23,654 nt of DNA from positions 1 to 23,654 of the forward strand of contig JAEYVZ010000025.1 in assembly GCA_023431405.1 (NCBI GenBank), in the 5' to 3' direction. Numbering within the stretch: position 1 is the first letter of the stretch; each line of letters begins with the position of its first letter. Shown here one piece after another: positions 7,836 to 16,152 of this stretch. The notes under the pieces are model-generated. The model was not told the origin of the DNA. It did not search any database and worked only from the letters and a program-made list of their open reading frames with translations. This DNA is from Actinomycetes bacterium (GTDB lineage Bacteria > Actinomycetota > Actinomycetes > Actinomycetales > Microbacteriaceae). The position numbers and the translations under genes are program-made.

Positions 7836-8869
7836 GTCCGACAGACCGGCTGGGCTGGGTCGACGCGGGGCGCGGCCTCGCGATCGCCCTGGTCGTCTTC
7901 TTCCACACCGCGCAGTGGCTGCGCGAGGCGGGACTCGAGGTGACCGGGTGGGTGCTCGTCAACGAGACGATCGCCACCCTTCGCCTCCCCGTGTTCTTCG
8001 TGCTGGCGGGCCTGTTCGCCCAGAAGTGGATGACGGCGCCGTGGGGGCGGCTGTGGGGGATCAAGCTGTCTCTGTTCGTGTGGGTGTACGCGCTGTGGAG
8101 CATCATCGCCACCTTCACCTTCATGCTCGGTCTGCATCTCCAGGGCGCGCAGGGCAACTACCTGTTCCAGCTGACGAACATCCCCCTGCTTCCCTTCTCC
8201 CCGCGATTCGAGCTGTGGTTCATCTGGGCGCTCGCCATCTTCTTCGTCGTCGCCCGCCTCCTGTACCGGATTCCTGTGGTGGTCCAGCTGCTCACGACGG
8301 GGGCGCTCTCGTTCGTGGCCCTGTCGTGGTTCGCCGTCTGGTTCCCCTCGGCCAACACCGGCTGGACGGGCATCCCGAAGTACTTCTTCTTCTTCCTCGT
8401 CGGCCTCCACCTGCGCGCCGCGATCCTCCGCGCCTCGGAGACCCTTGGCGCGCGGGTGCTGGCCGCCGGCTTCGTCGCCTGGCTCGTCGTCGCCGTCGTG
8501 GGCACCGCGTCAGGCTGGGCCAAGACGATGCCCGGCTACTACTTCGCCACCTGCCTGCTGGGGCTCGTCGCAGGTCTCGCCGTCGCGAGGGTGCTCGCGC
8601 GGTGGGCGATGCTGCGCAGTCTCGGCGCCCAGACGCTGCCGGTGTACGTCACGCACACGTCGATCATCCTCGTGATCGCCTGGCTGCTCGCGCAGGCTTC
8701 GGGGGTGCTCGCGGCTCCGTGGTGGGGCTGGCTGCTGGTGCCCACGGTCGCGCTGGCGGCGATCGCCGGTTCGCTTGCGCTCGCGCACGCCGCGGAGCGG
8801 AGGGCGCCGTGGCGGTACCTGTATGTGGCGCCGCCGTGGTTCAGCCGCGTGCCGGCGACGGCATCCTGA
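7832..8869 (+). CDS. Acyltransferase family 3 membrane protein (first of three)
   Basis: The 345-residue protein has about ten membrane segments and the family's opening signature WVDAGRGLAIALVVFFHT, with Arg14 and His25 as the conserved functional pair. It then carries RLPVFFVLAGLF and, near the end, LPVYVTHTSIIL, both typical of the acyltransferase_3 / OpgC group. Members move acetyl, succinyl or similar groups across the membrane onto exported sugars. It is translationally coupled to the polymerase gene, which suggests it modifies the polymer made by that enzyme. No SGNH domain is fused. Its 3' end overlaps the convergent glycosyltransferase gene by 29 bp. Confidence 0.85.
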   Translation: MSPTDRLGWVDAGRGLAIALVVFFHTAQWLREAGLEVTGWVLVNETIATLRLPVFFVLAGLFAQKWMTAPWGRLWGIKLSLFVWVYALWSIIATFTFMLGLHLQGAQGNYLFQLTNIPLLPFSPRFELWFIWALAIFFVVARLLYRIPVVVQLLTTGALSFVALSWFAVWFPSANTGWTGIPKYFFFFLVGLHLRAAILRASETLGARVLAAGFVAWLVVAVVGTASGWAKTMPGYYFATCLLGLVAGLAVARVLARWAMLRSLGAQTLPVYVTHTSIILVIAWLLAQASGVLAAPWWGWLLVPTVALAAIAGSLALAHAAERRAPWRYLYVAPPWFSRVPATAS

Positions 8870-9992
8870 TCATCCATCGCTCCGCCTCGGCACGTCCGTC
8901 GACCGGGGGCAGGTCGGCGACGACCTGGCTCGGGGTGCGAGGGTCGTCGAGCGCACGGCTGAGGGCGGCGGCGAGTGCCGCGGTGTCGTCGGGCGGCGAG
9001 ACCACCTGGTGGCCGTGGTCACGGAGCCATTCGGCCAGTCCCGTCTCGGACGTCGTGACGATGAGGCAGCCGCGGCCGAGCCCCTCGACGATGGGGAGGC
9101 CCACCTGCTCCCGCCAGCGGGGGCGCGGCTGTGAAGGCAGCACCAGCACTTTGGAGGCGTGGAGTTCCGCGAAGAGGCGGTCGCGGGGCGGGTCGATGAG
9201 CGTGGTCACGGATGCCGTTACCTCCGCGAACGCCACGGCATCGTCGGCTCCCGCTCCCTTGCCGATCAGCACCAGCCGTGCTCCGGGGTGGCTGCCCAGC
9301 ACGAACGGCCACGCCTCGCGCACGCGGTCGTAGCCTTTGCGCTCGGAGAGCTCCCCGAGAAAGGTCACGACGGGTCCGCGCGGCGCGTCGCTGACCTTCT
9401 CGGCGACGGGCAGGGCGGGGATGACGGCTTCCTCGGGTCGATGCTCCCGCCGGCCGTCGGGGAAGCGTCGCCGGTACAGCTCGGCCGACTGGCTCGTGCC
9501 GTAGGCGATGCGGTCGATGCGACGCCAGACGGCGGGGGTCAGCGCGAGCTGCATTCGCAGTCGCAATCGCGCATGCGGGGGGAGGGTCGCGTTGCCGTCC
9601 CACGGATCCTTGTTCTCAATGGCGTAAGCGACGACGGTCGCGCGGCGACGTCGGAAGAGCCCGCGGATGCGCGTACCCGCTATGGCGGCGAGCGAGCGAG
9701 GAGCGGCTCGTGCGACGAGCGGCTCCGCGATCTCGAGCACATCGATGTCGTGTCTCAGGGCGTACTGGAAGGCTCCCCAGATTCCCGCGCGGCGGGCGCC
9801 GACGGCAGCGGCCAGCTCCTCGTCGAAGTCGTAGCGGCGCACCTCGAAGAGGATCGTCGTGCGCGCCCCGCTGCGCAGCGCCCTCTCGAAGTGCGCGGTG
9901 CGCGCGACGTCGTAGAGCTGCACGTGACGCAGCTCCGGCGCCGGCCCGGTGAGGGGCGACGGCGCCGGAGCGTGTCGATGGTCGGAGGTCAT
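8841..9992 (-). CDS. GT4-family glycosyltransferase
   Basis: The 383-residue cytosolic protein has a weakly conserved N-terminal acceptor half and a clear donor half. The donor half shows FLGELSERKGYD (211-222, phosphate-binding Arg/Lys) and the EX7E pair Glu295-Glu303 (EQVGLPIVE), followed by a Gly-rich turn. These are GT4 retaining-transferase features; sugar and linkage are unknown. The ATG at 9992 has GAGG only two bases upstream, a tight spacing. It lies 34 bp downstream of the giant secreted protein gene on the same strand, so the two probably share a transcript. That pairing of a transferase with a secreted scaffold is unusual enough to note. Confidence 0.85.
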   Translation of the reverse strand: MTSDHRHAPAPSPLTGPAPELRHVQLYDVARTAHFERALRSGARTTILFEVRRYDFDEELAAAVGARRAGIWGAFQYALRHDIDVLEIAEPLVARAAPRSLAAIAGTRIRGLFRRRRATVVAYAIENKDPWDGNATLPPHARLRLRMQLALTPAVWRRIDRIAYGTSQSAELYRRRFPDGRREHRPEEAVIPALPVAEKVSDAPRGPVVTFLGELSERKGYDRVREAWPFVLGSHPGARLVLIGKGAGADDAVAFAEVTASVTTLIDPPRDRLFAELHASKVLVLPSQPRPRWREQVGLPIVEGLGRGCLIVTTSETGLAEWLRDHGHQVVSPPDDTAALAAALSRALDDPRTPSQVVADLPPVDGRAEAERWMIRMPSPARG

Positions 9993-10026
9993 CGCCTCAG
10001 GTTATGCCCTGGTTCTTCTCGGCCGA

Positions 10027-13000
10027 TCACGGGGCGACGGCCGGGTCGACGACCCGCACCGAGTCGAACGCGACGACACCCACGCCGGTGGCCACGTTCG
10101 GCCCGTAGCTGAACACCGAGGCGGCACCGGCGGCCTGGAGCGCGGCGACCGTGTTGGTGCCCGTGCGCTGCCAGTCAGGCTCGGTCGCACCCTGTTTCCA
10201 GACCTTGCCCTTCACCGTGGTCGGCGACGTGCCGGTCACCTCGACCGACAGCACGTACTTGTCACCGGCCGTGAGCGTCAGACCCGGAACCACGTACGAC
10301 GAACCCACCGCGTTGCTGTTCTGCAGCAGCACCAGCCGCGCCGCACCCCCGGCCTCGACCTTGATCCGCACACCGTAGAAGTCCGACCCGATCCGACGAC
10401 CGATCACCCCCACGTACTGACCCTCCACGATCTTGTCGAGGCTGAACACGGCATCCACCCGCGTCGAGGTCGACGAGATCGCCTCCAGGTCGGCGTAGGT
10501 CGTGAGCGCACGCGCCGACGGCTGCGTGATCTTGCCGGCGCCGCCGCTCACGCTGAAGAGGCTGTTCCCGCCGCGCACGGTCCACGCGCCGCCCAGGTCG
10601 GCCGTGCCCCATCCGCCGGTGGCGGTGCGGTCGAAGGCGTCGGAGACGAGAGCGCCGTCGGTCGGCTCCACTACCGTCACCTGGCGGGTGGCGGTGCCGG
10701 TGTCGCCGTCGTCATCGGTCACGGTGAGCGTGATCGTGTACGTGCCGCCCTCGGCGTAGGTGTGGGATGCCGTGGCACCCGACTTCGCCGGCGACCCGTC
10801 ACCGAAGTTCCACGAGTACGACGCGATCGTGCCGTCGCTGTCGGTGCCCGAGCCGGAGACGCTCACGTCGAGGCCGTTGACCGTCGGAGCCGGGAACGCC
10901 GCTGTCGGAGCCGCATTCGGCGGCGGGGTCACCGTCACCTGACGGGTCGCCGTGCCTGTTGCGCCCTTGTTGTCGGTCACGGTGAGCGTGATCGTGTACG
11001 TGCCGCCCTCGGCGTAGGTGTGGGATGCCGTGGCACCCGACTCCGCCGGCGACCCGTCACCGAAGTTCCACGAGTACGACGCGACCGTTCCGTCGCTGTC
11101 CGCGCCCGAGCCGGAGACGTCGACCTTCAGGCCGGCGATCGACGGGGCGGCGATGGTCGCGGTCGGGGCGGCGTTGTTGGTCACCGTCACCTCTCGCGTC
11201 GTGATGCCGGTGGCTCCGTCGTCGTCGGTCACCGTGAGCGTGATCGTGTAGGTGCCGGGCTCCGCGTACGTGTGAGTGGCGTCGACTCCGCTCACCTCGG
11301 GCGAACCGTCACCGAAGTCCCACTTCGTGGAGGCGATCGTGCCGTCGCTGTCGGTCGACTGCGACGAGACCGTCACGGTGCGCTCGTCGATCACCGGGTC
11401 GGTGAGCTTGGCCACCGGCGCCGTGTTGGGAAGCGCTCCCGTCTTGCCCGCGGTGTAGTGGGCGGCGACACGGTCGGCCGGGAGGGCCTCGCCGTAGATC
11501 GCGACCTCGTCGAGCGAACCTTCGAACTGCGACGACGAACCGCCGCTCCATCCGCCCAGGTTGTCGTTCGCGATGCGCCAGTAGCCGTTGTATCCCTGCG
11601 CGGTCGTCGTGTCGCTGCGCGATGCCCGCAGCTCGCCGTCGACGTACAGCTTCATGCCGTCGCTGCCGAGCGTGGCCACCGCGTGGTGCCACTGGCCGTC
11701 GCGGTAGGTGCCGGGCGTGCTGATCTCGCGCACCGCGTTCGGGTACACGCCGAAGATGAGCTGACCGGCGTTGTTCATGAACAGGTGGCGGTCATAGGAG
11801 CCGGACGACCCTGTGCGGGAGTTGCCGAAGCCGATGAGCTTGCCGCCGCTGGTCGTGGTCGTCTTGAACCACGTCTCGATCGAGAAGACGTTGCGACCCT
11901 GCTCGCTGGTGGTCGATCCCCCCGAGCCGTTGTTCTGCGACGCGCTGAAGCTGTCGTTGAACTGGATCGCTCGGTCGGTGTCGGCCGTGAGCGCCCCCGT
12001 CTGGCTGCGCACCATGCGGCCGCTGAGCGTCATCGGCGAGGTGCCGGCGACGTCGGCGGAGTCGCCGGAGCTTTCGCCGAGGCGCCACAGGTGCAGCACG
12101 TCATCCGTGAACACCGACTGCAGGTAGGCGCTCAGCTGAGCGTCGCTGACCGTCGCCTCGGTCCACGACGACTTGAAGGTGTTGCCCCACGGGTCGGTCG
12201 CCACGGCGCGCACGCGATGGGTCGACCCGGGCTCGAGCCCGGTGATGAGCGACCTGAGCGTCTTGCCCTTCCAGAACGGTTCCGAATCCTGCCACTCCTG
12301 CACGAGACCGGCGGCGTTCTCGGTGTCGAGGTACAGCCGGTAGGTCAGGTCGAGGTCATCACGGTCGAAGACCGTCGGGAACGACACGCGCAGCGCGCCG
12401 CCGATGAAGGTGCCGACCTTCGGCGCCCACCAGTCGTACACCGACTGGTTGGCGGCCAGGGCGGCGCGCTCCTGCACGATCGTCAGGCGCGGCCCCTGCT
12501 TGTTGGGCGCCTTCGAGCGCACCGTGTAGCGCACCAGGCCTTCCTGGGGTGTGCCGTTGACGGCGAGGAACTCACCACCGTAGACGACGTACTCGGAGTT
12601 GCCCGTGACGCTCCACACCGCCTGGGTCGCCCCGCTCTTGTAGCCGGGAACCGTCTGCGGGTACCAGTTGAGAAGGCCCGGGTGCGGCACGCCGGCGTGG
12701 TGCGGGTAGCCGTAGATGTCGGGCGTGTTGATGCCGGTGGCCTGCTTGGTCCACGCGGTGGAGTGGTAGAAGGTCCACGGGTTCTCCTGCGGGAACCCGC
12801 CGCTGTTGCCGCAGTAATGCTTGTGCGATGCGGAGTAGATCACGTCGCCGACCGGGGCGACATCGTACGTGTCGCCGTGGCAGTCCTCGACCCAGTTGAT
12901 GTTGGTGTCGGCCCAGCGGAACGAGAACGAGCCTTCGATGTTGCCGGTCTGGCCGTACACCCAGCCGCTGCCGTAGACGTTCTCGCCGTCGGACTTCAGG

Positions 13001-13968
13001 TTCATGATGCCGCCGTCGGTGTTGCCGTTTCGGGCTTCGGCGTTGGCGGCCAGGGGCACCGTGGTGGCGGCGGTCGCGGTGTCGAACAGCGCGAGACCGT
13101 AGCCGGGGTTGTTGGAGTACGCGTTGACCCCGTTGCCGTCGGTGTAGAGAGCGCGGGTGAAGTTGCCGCCCACGACCAGTCGCGTTCCCGCAGGGTTCAG
13201 CGTCATGGTCTGGATCTGGTTGTCGAAGATCGTCGCCTGCTTCTTGTTGGTCGCGTCGGCGGGATCACGCCACCACGCCCGGAAACCGGGGACGATCGTG
13301 CCGTTGGTGAGGCGCACGGCGCCCAGGCGCACGCTCTCCTCGTTGTTGACGGCGCTGAAGTAGCCGCCGACATAGGCGACCGTGTCGGTGACGGCCACCG
13401 CCATGACCGGGCCGTTGATCGACGGCGGGGCCGTGTAGGAGGTGAGGTTGCCGGAGGGCAGGTCGAAGATGGCGATGCGGTTGCGCGTGACGCCGTTGAC
13501 CTGCGTGAAGGTGCCGACCACCACGAGCTTCGAACCGTCGGGCGTGACAGCGATGTCACGCACCGTGCCGTTGAAGTTGGCGGTGAAGGGGAGCAGGTTG
13601 CCCGTGGTCAGGCTGAACGCCAGGAAGTTGCTGCGCGTCACCTCGTTCTGACCCGCGGGCGACCCTGCCGGGCGGGCCGTGGCGAACGTACCACCGGCGA
13701 ACACCGTGTCACCGACGATCTCGACGGCGTACACGATGCCGCCCTGGCCGTTCGAGTTGCGCGCCGATGAGCCGTCGCCGATCTGGACGGTCGGCAGAGC
13801 GTCTGCCGACACCGTCTCGTTCGGTGTCGCCGCGGCGGCGGTCAGAAGGTCGCCGCTGTCCTCCTCGGCCGCGGCGGCCGCGGTCGGCGCGATCAGCGCG
13901 AGAGCGAGAATGACTACCCCGGTCGCGAGCGAAGCCACGGCTTTGCGCGCAAAATTCGTCGATTGCAC
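10027..13968 (-). CDS. Giant secreted protein: beta-propeller, Fn3-like, LamG, three PKD, C-terminal accessory domain
   Basis: The 1313-residue protein begins with a Sec signal (basic N-region, hydrophobic core, Ala-rich cleavage site near 34). Residues about 45-485 contain repeated blade-like units (VFAGGTFA, LVVVGTFTQVNG, AYVGGYFSAVN), as in delta-60/propeller proteins. A fibronectin-like segment (about 486-610) and a LamG/concanavalin-type domain (about 620-840, with WHHAVATLGSDGMKLYVDG) follow. Three PKD domains (about 847-1107) each carry W-x-FGDGSP and TYTITLTVTD. The last 200 residues are homologous to the N-terminal domain of the beta-helix protein at 3936. No LPXTG or SLH anchor is seen. 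LamG and PKD domains usually bind carbohydrate or space domains on the surface, so an adhesin or matrix scaffold for the locus polymer is inferred. The GTG start is preceded by GGGGAAC. Confidence 0.85.
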   Translation of the reverse strand: MQSTNFARKAVASLATGVVILALALIAPTAAAAAEEDSGDLLTAAAATPNETVSADALPTVQIGDGSSARNSNGQGGIVYAVEIVGDTVFAGGTFATARPAGSPAGQNEVTRSNFLAFSLTTGNLLPFTANFNGTVRDIAVTPDGSKLVVVGTFTQVNGVTRNRIAIFDLPSGNLTSYTAPPSINGPVMAVAVTDTVAYVGGYFSAVNNEESVRLGAVRLTNGTIVPGFRAWWRDPADATNKKQATIFDNQIQTMTLNPAGTRLVVGGNFTRALYTDGNGVNAYSNNPGYGLALFDTATAATTVPLAANAEARNGNTDGGIMNLKSDGENVYGSGWVYGQTGNIEGSFSFRWADTNINWVEDCHGDTYDVAPVGDVIYSASHKHYCGNSGGFPQENPWTFYHSTAWTKQATGINTPDIYGYPHHAGVPHPGLLNWYPQTVPGYKSGATQAVWSVTGNSEYVVYGGEFLAVNGTPQEGLVRYTVRSKAPNKQGPRLTIVQERAALAANQSVYDWWAPKVGTFIGGALRVSFPTVFDRDDLDLTYRLYLDTENAAGLVQEWQDSEPFWKGKTLRSLITGLEPGSTHRVRAVATDPWGNTFKSSWTEATVSDAQLSAYLQSVFTDDVLHLWRLGESSGDSADVAGTSPMTLSGRMVRSQTGALTADTDRAIQFNDSFSASQNNGSGGSTTSEQGRNVFSIETWFKTTTTSGGKLIGFGNSRTGSSGSYDRHLFMNNAGQLIFGVYPNAVREISTPGTYRDGQWHHAVATLGSDGMKLYVDGELRASRSDTTTAQGYNGYWRIANDNLGGWSGGSSSQFEGSLDEVAIYGEALPADRVAAHYTAGKTGALPNTAPVAKLTDPVIDERTVTVSSQSTDSDGTIASTKWDFGDGSPEVSGVDATHTYAEPGTYTITLTVTDDDGATGITTREVTVTNNAAPTATIAAPSIAGLKVDVSGSGADSDGTVASYSWNFGDGSPAESGATASHTYAEGGTYTITLTVTDNKGATGTATRQVTVTPPPNAAPTAAFPAPTVNGLDVSVSGSGTDSDGTIASYSWNFGDGSPAKSGATASHTYAEGGTYTITLTVTDDDGDTGTATRQVTVVEPTDGALVSDAFDRTATGGWGTADLGGAWTVRGGNSLFSVSGGAGKITQPSARALTTYADLEAISSTSTRVDAVFSLDKIVEGQYVGVIGRRIGSDFYGVRIKVEAGGAARLVLLQNSNAVGSSYVVPGLTLTAGDKYVLSVEVTGTSPTTVKGKVWKQGATEPDWQRTGTNTVAALQAAGAASVFSYGPNVATGVGVVAFDSVRVVDPAVAP
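10715..10842 (-). repeat. PKD-coding direct repeat, copy 1
   Basis: These 128 bp match 10973-11100 with three differences by hand comparison, at an offset of 258 bp (86 codons). They encode most of the third PKD domain of the giant protein. The corresponding part of the first PKD domain (from 11225, offset 252) is clearly more diverged, so this pair is a recent duplication or has been homogenised. Confidence 0.85.
10973..11100 (-). repeat. PKD-coding direct repeat, copy 2
   Basis: This is the partner of 10715-10842 and codes for most of the second PKD domain. Three mismatches separate the copies; the first changes Lys to Glu after SPA, the others alter one Ile/Val codon and one silent site. 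Near identity in a tandem setting makes gain or loss of one PKD unit by recombination likely. Confidence 0.85.
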
Positions 13969-13990
13969 GAACGTTCCCCAATTTTCGTGT

Positions 13991-14018
13991 CTGCAGTCGC
14001 GACCCCTCGCGGCTGCAG
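13991..14018. promoter_or_regulatory. Dyad in the leader of the giant protein gene
   Basis: CTGCAGTCGCGA (13991-14002) and TCGCGGCTGCAG (14007-14018) form a 12-bp inverted repeat with one mismatch and a CCCC loop. It lies 22 bp upstream of the GTG start and downstream of the proposed transcription start, so it would fold in the 5' leader or act as an operator. Confidence 0.4.
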
Positions 14019-14055
14019 CCCCCCAGTGACGCTCGTCCCCTTGAGCGACGCGCTG

Positions 14056-14085
14056 ATTCTAGCCCCGCCGATCGACATGAGACAA
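14056..14085 (-). promoter_or_regulatory. Candidate promoter of the giant secreted protein gene
   Basis: Read on the minus strand, TTGTCT (14085-14080) and TAGAAT (14061-14056) are 18 bp apart. Transcription would begin near 14049, leaving a leader of about 80 bases that contains the 12-bp dyad. The region is less GC-rich than the coding sequence around it. Confidence 0.48.
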
Positions 14086-14139
14086 CCCTCATCTTGAGAA
14101 CCTCCGCGCGCCTCGTGTCGGGGACGTCTCGGCGCCCTC

Positions 14140-14169
14140 TTGCCAGCGAGAGCGCCGCATCGATACGTT
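14140..14169 (+). promoter_or_regulatory. Candidate promoter of the second acyltransferase gene
   Basis: TTGCCA (14140-14145; 5/6 of the -35 consensus) is followed after 18 bp by TACGTT (14164-14169), a TANNNT-type -10. The predicted start near 14176 gives a leader of about 27 bases with GGGGAGG before the ATG at 14203. This placement also argues against an upstream start at 14140. Confidence 0.4.
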
Positions 14170-14202
14170 CACCTCGGGATCACGGCCGACTGGGGAGGCG
14201 CG

Positions 14203-15417
14203 ATGACGCTCGACACTGCCCGTCGACCACGGCTCGACTACCTGGATGGCCTGCGCGCTGGGCTCATGCTCCTCGGCATCCCGTTCCACGCCGCCTTCGC
14301 CTTCACGGGGATCAGTTGGCTCGTCACATCACCGGCCCCGTCGCGCTCGTTGAGCGCGCTGGCGGAGTTTCTCCATGTGTGGCGGATGCCGGCGTTCTTC
14401 GTCGTCGCGGGGTTCTTCGCGACGTTCATCCTCGCGCGTCGTGATCGACTCACCTGGATCCGCGGCCGCGTCAAGCGACTGGGCTTCCCTCTGCTGTTCG
14501 GGGCGGCGACGGTCGTGCCGGCGCAGTGGATCATCGCGGGCTACGCCCGCACGGGGTCGTGGGAGGGCGCCATCACCTTTGCCCGCGGTCTGCTGTGGCC
14601 GGCGTCGTCATGGTGGACCGTTCACCTGTGGTTTCTCGTCGAGCTGCTGATCTTCTGCCTCATCCTGTACGCCCTGACGACTCCGCCCCTGCGCGGACGC
14701 GTGGTCGCCGCCGTACGCCGCGTCGCGACGTGGATCACGCAACGTCCGGTGGGCGGATTCCTCCTTCTGATCGCCTGCGCCGGCGCGGCAGTCGTCGCCG
14801 GCCTCGCTGTGTGGGAGCTCGTCGACGGCAACACCCTGCTCTCAGGGCTGGTTTCGCGGAACATCGTCATGTTCGCCCCCGCGTTCGCCATCGGCTGCGC
14901 CCTCGGGATGCAGGCGACGCATCTGCGATGGTTCATGGCACTGCCGGCAACGATGACCGTTTCCATAGGAACGCTGGGGGTCGCGGTGGTGCTGGTTCTG
15001 GAGGTGATCCTCGAGGCGGAATCCCTCCCTGCGCGCGCCGTTCAGGCGGCGAGCTGGTGCGCGGCAGGCATCGCGATCACGTCGCTCGTCTTCCGTCTCG
15101 CGGCGAGGTGGCTGTCGCGTCCGTCGCGGTGGGTGCGCTGGCTGGTAGACGGGTCGCTCGTGATCTATCTCTTCCATCTGCCGATCGTCCTGGCTTCGGC
15201 CGTCGCACTGTTCGCCGTCGGGGGCACCGGGTGGCCCGGCTTCGCGATCACAGTCGTCGTCGCGTTCGTCGGGTCGGCAGCCTGCTACGAGATCGTCAAC
15301 GCCGTTCCAGGCCTGCGTTATGTCGCCACCGGATCGCCGAGACGGGGTGCGAGCCTGTTCTCTGGCACCATGCGCGCAGCCCGTCGGGCGGAGCAGCAGC
15401 CCTCGGCGCCGGCCTGA
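14203..15417 (+). CDS. Acyltransferase family 3, OpgC-like (second of three)
   Basis: The 404-residue membrane protein opens with RLDYLDGLRAGLMLLGIPFH, giving the conserved Arg18 and His29. It then has WRMPAFFVVAGFFATFIL and WWTVHLWFLVELLIF, the pattern of the OpgC/MdoC branch that succinylates exported glucans. SLVIYLFHLPIVL lies in the last third. About ten membrane segments are present. It should acylate a surface glycan outside or across the membrane; acyl donor and glycan are not deducible. ATG 14203 is preferred to a longer frame from 14140 because GGGGAGG stands four bases before it and the family signature starts a few residues in. Its stop is three base pairs from the stop of the convergent gene. 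Confidence 0.85.
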   Translation: MTLDTARRPRLDYLDGLRAGLMLLGIPFHAAFAFTGISWLVTSPAPSRSLSALAEFLHVWRMPAFFVVAGFFATFILARRDRLTWIRGRVKRLGFPLLFGAATVVPAQWIIAGYARTGSWEGAITFARGLLWPASSWWTVHLWFLVELLIFCLILYALTTPPLRGRVVAAVRRVATWITQRPVGGFLLLIACAGAAVVAGLAVWELVDGNTLLSGLVSRNIVMFAPAFAIGCALGMQATHLRWFMALPATMTVSIGTLGVAVVLVLEVILEAESLPARAVQAASWCAAGIAITSLVFRLAARWLSRPSRWVRWLVDGSLVIYLFHLPIVLASAVALFAVGGTGWPGFAITVVVAFVGSAACYEIVNAVPGLRYVATGSPRRGASLFSGTMRAARRAEQQPSAPA

Positions 15418-15420
15418 GAC

Positions 15421-16095
15421 TCAGGACACGGAGCCTTCGAAGAGCACGACCGGGCTCCCCACCGAGAGGTCGACCTCGATGCGCACACGGTCGCGCTGGT
15501 CGGTCGGGACCGTGAAGGCGAACCGGCCCGATTCCGTCGCTCCCGCTTCGAGCACCGGCGGGAAGTCGGTGCGCGGCCGGGTCAGGATGCCGGCGGGCTT
15601 CTCGTCATCGCCGTAGTAGACGTTGACGATCACCGCCGGCGTGCTGATGTCGTCACGGGTGCGATTGAAGGCCTCGACGGTGATGAGAAGAGCAGGGCCC
15701 GCCTCTTCGCCGGGTACGTTCACCTCGCCCTCGATCGCCTTGATCGAGGTCAACCGAACACCGACGCCCTTTTCGACGCGCGCTGTCTCGTCGATGTCGA
15801 CGGGCTTGCGGGTGGGGCGCGGGGTGGGGCCGGCGTCAGGACCCCCGGTGGGGGTGGCGCTCGGCGATGGTTCGGGGGAGTCGGTCGGTGCCGGCGACCC
15901 GGAATCCGCCGCGGTCGGGCTGGGCGCGGGCGAACTCGCCCCGGGGGTGGACGTGGGTGATGCGGAGGGGGCTGCGTTGCCGGCGACGATGCTCGCGATG
16001 ATGAGCGCGATCACGATCACTGCGGCGAGCGCGATGCCGATCCACAGCCAGAGCGGTCGACGCGTGCCACGCGTCTCGCGAGCCTGATCCGCCAT
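15421..16095 (-). CDS. Membrane-anchored protein with Pro/Ser/Thr-rich linker and DUF4352-like domain
   Basis: The 224-residue protein has a short basic cytoplasmic start (ADQARETRGTRRP) and one strong membrane segment (LWLWIGIALAAVIVIALIIA). A Pro/Ser/Thr-rich stretch of about 60 residues comes next, then a compact C-terminal domain of about 120 residues rich in beta-strand patterns. The positions VGVRLTSIKAIEGE, LLITVEAFNRT and RFAFTVPTDQRDRVRIEVDL resemble the DUF4352/telomere-like immunoglobulin fold common in actinobacterial surface proteins. No enzymatic motif is seen and the function is unknown. ATG 16095 is chosen because GAGGGGA lies just upstream; a GTG at 16125 would add ten residues. 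It lies 57 bp downstream of the GT2 gene on the same strand and is likely co-transcribed. Confidence 0.75.
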   Translation of the reverse strand: MADQARETRGTRRPLWLWIGIALAAVIVIALIIASIVAGNAAPSASPTSTPGASSPAPSPTAADSGSPAPTDSPEPSPSATPTGGPDAGPTPRPTRKPVDIDETARVEKGVGVRLTSIKAIEGEVNVPGEEAGPALLITVEAFNRTRDDISTPAVIVNVYYGDDEKPAGILTRPRTDFPPVLEAGATESGRFAFTVPTDQRDRVRIEVDLSVGSPVVLFEGSVS

Positions 16096-16152
16096 GTTCC
16101 CCTCATCCCCGCCGCCGAGCGGCACGACGCTATCGTACGCGCGGTGCGTTCG

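Noticed and set aside
9949..13770. A very long plus-strand open frame opposite the giant secreted protein gene
   Set aside because: Its product is Arg/Val/Asp-rich with no recognisable domain, and the opposite strand encodes a signal peptide and clear LamG and PKD motifs. Long antisense frames are expected at this GC content.
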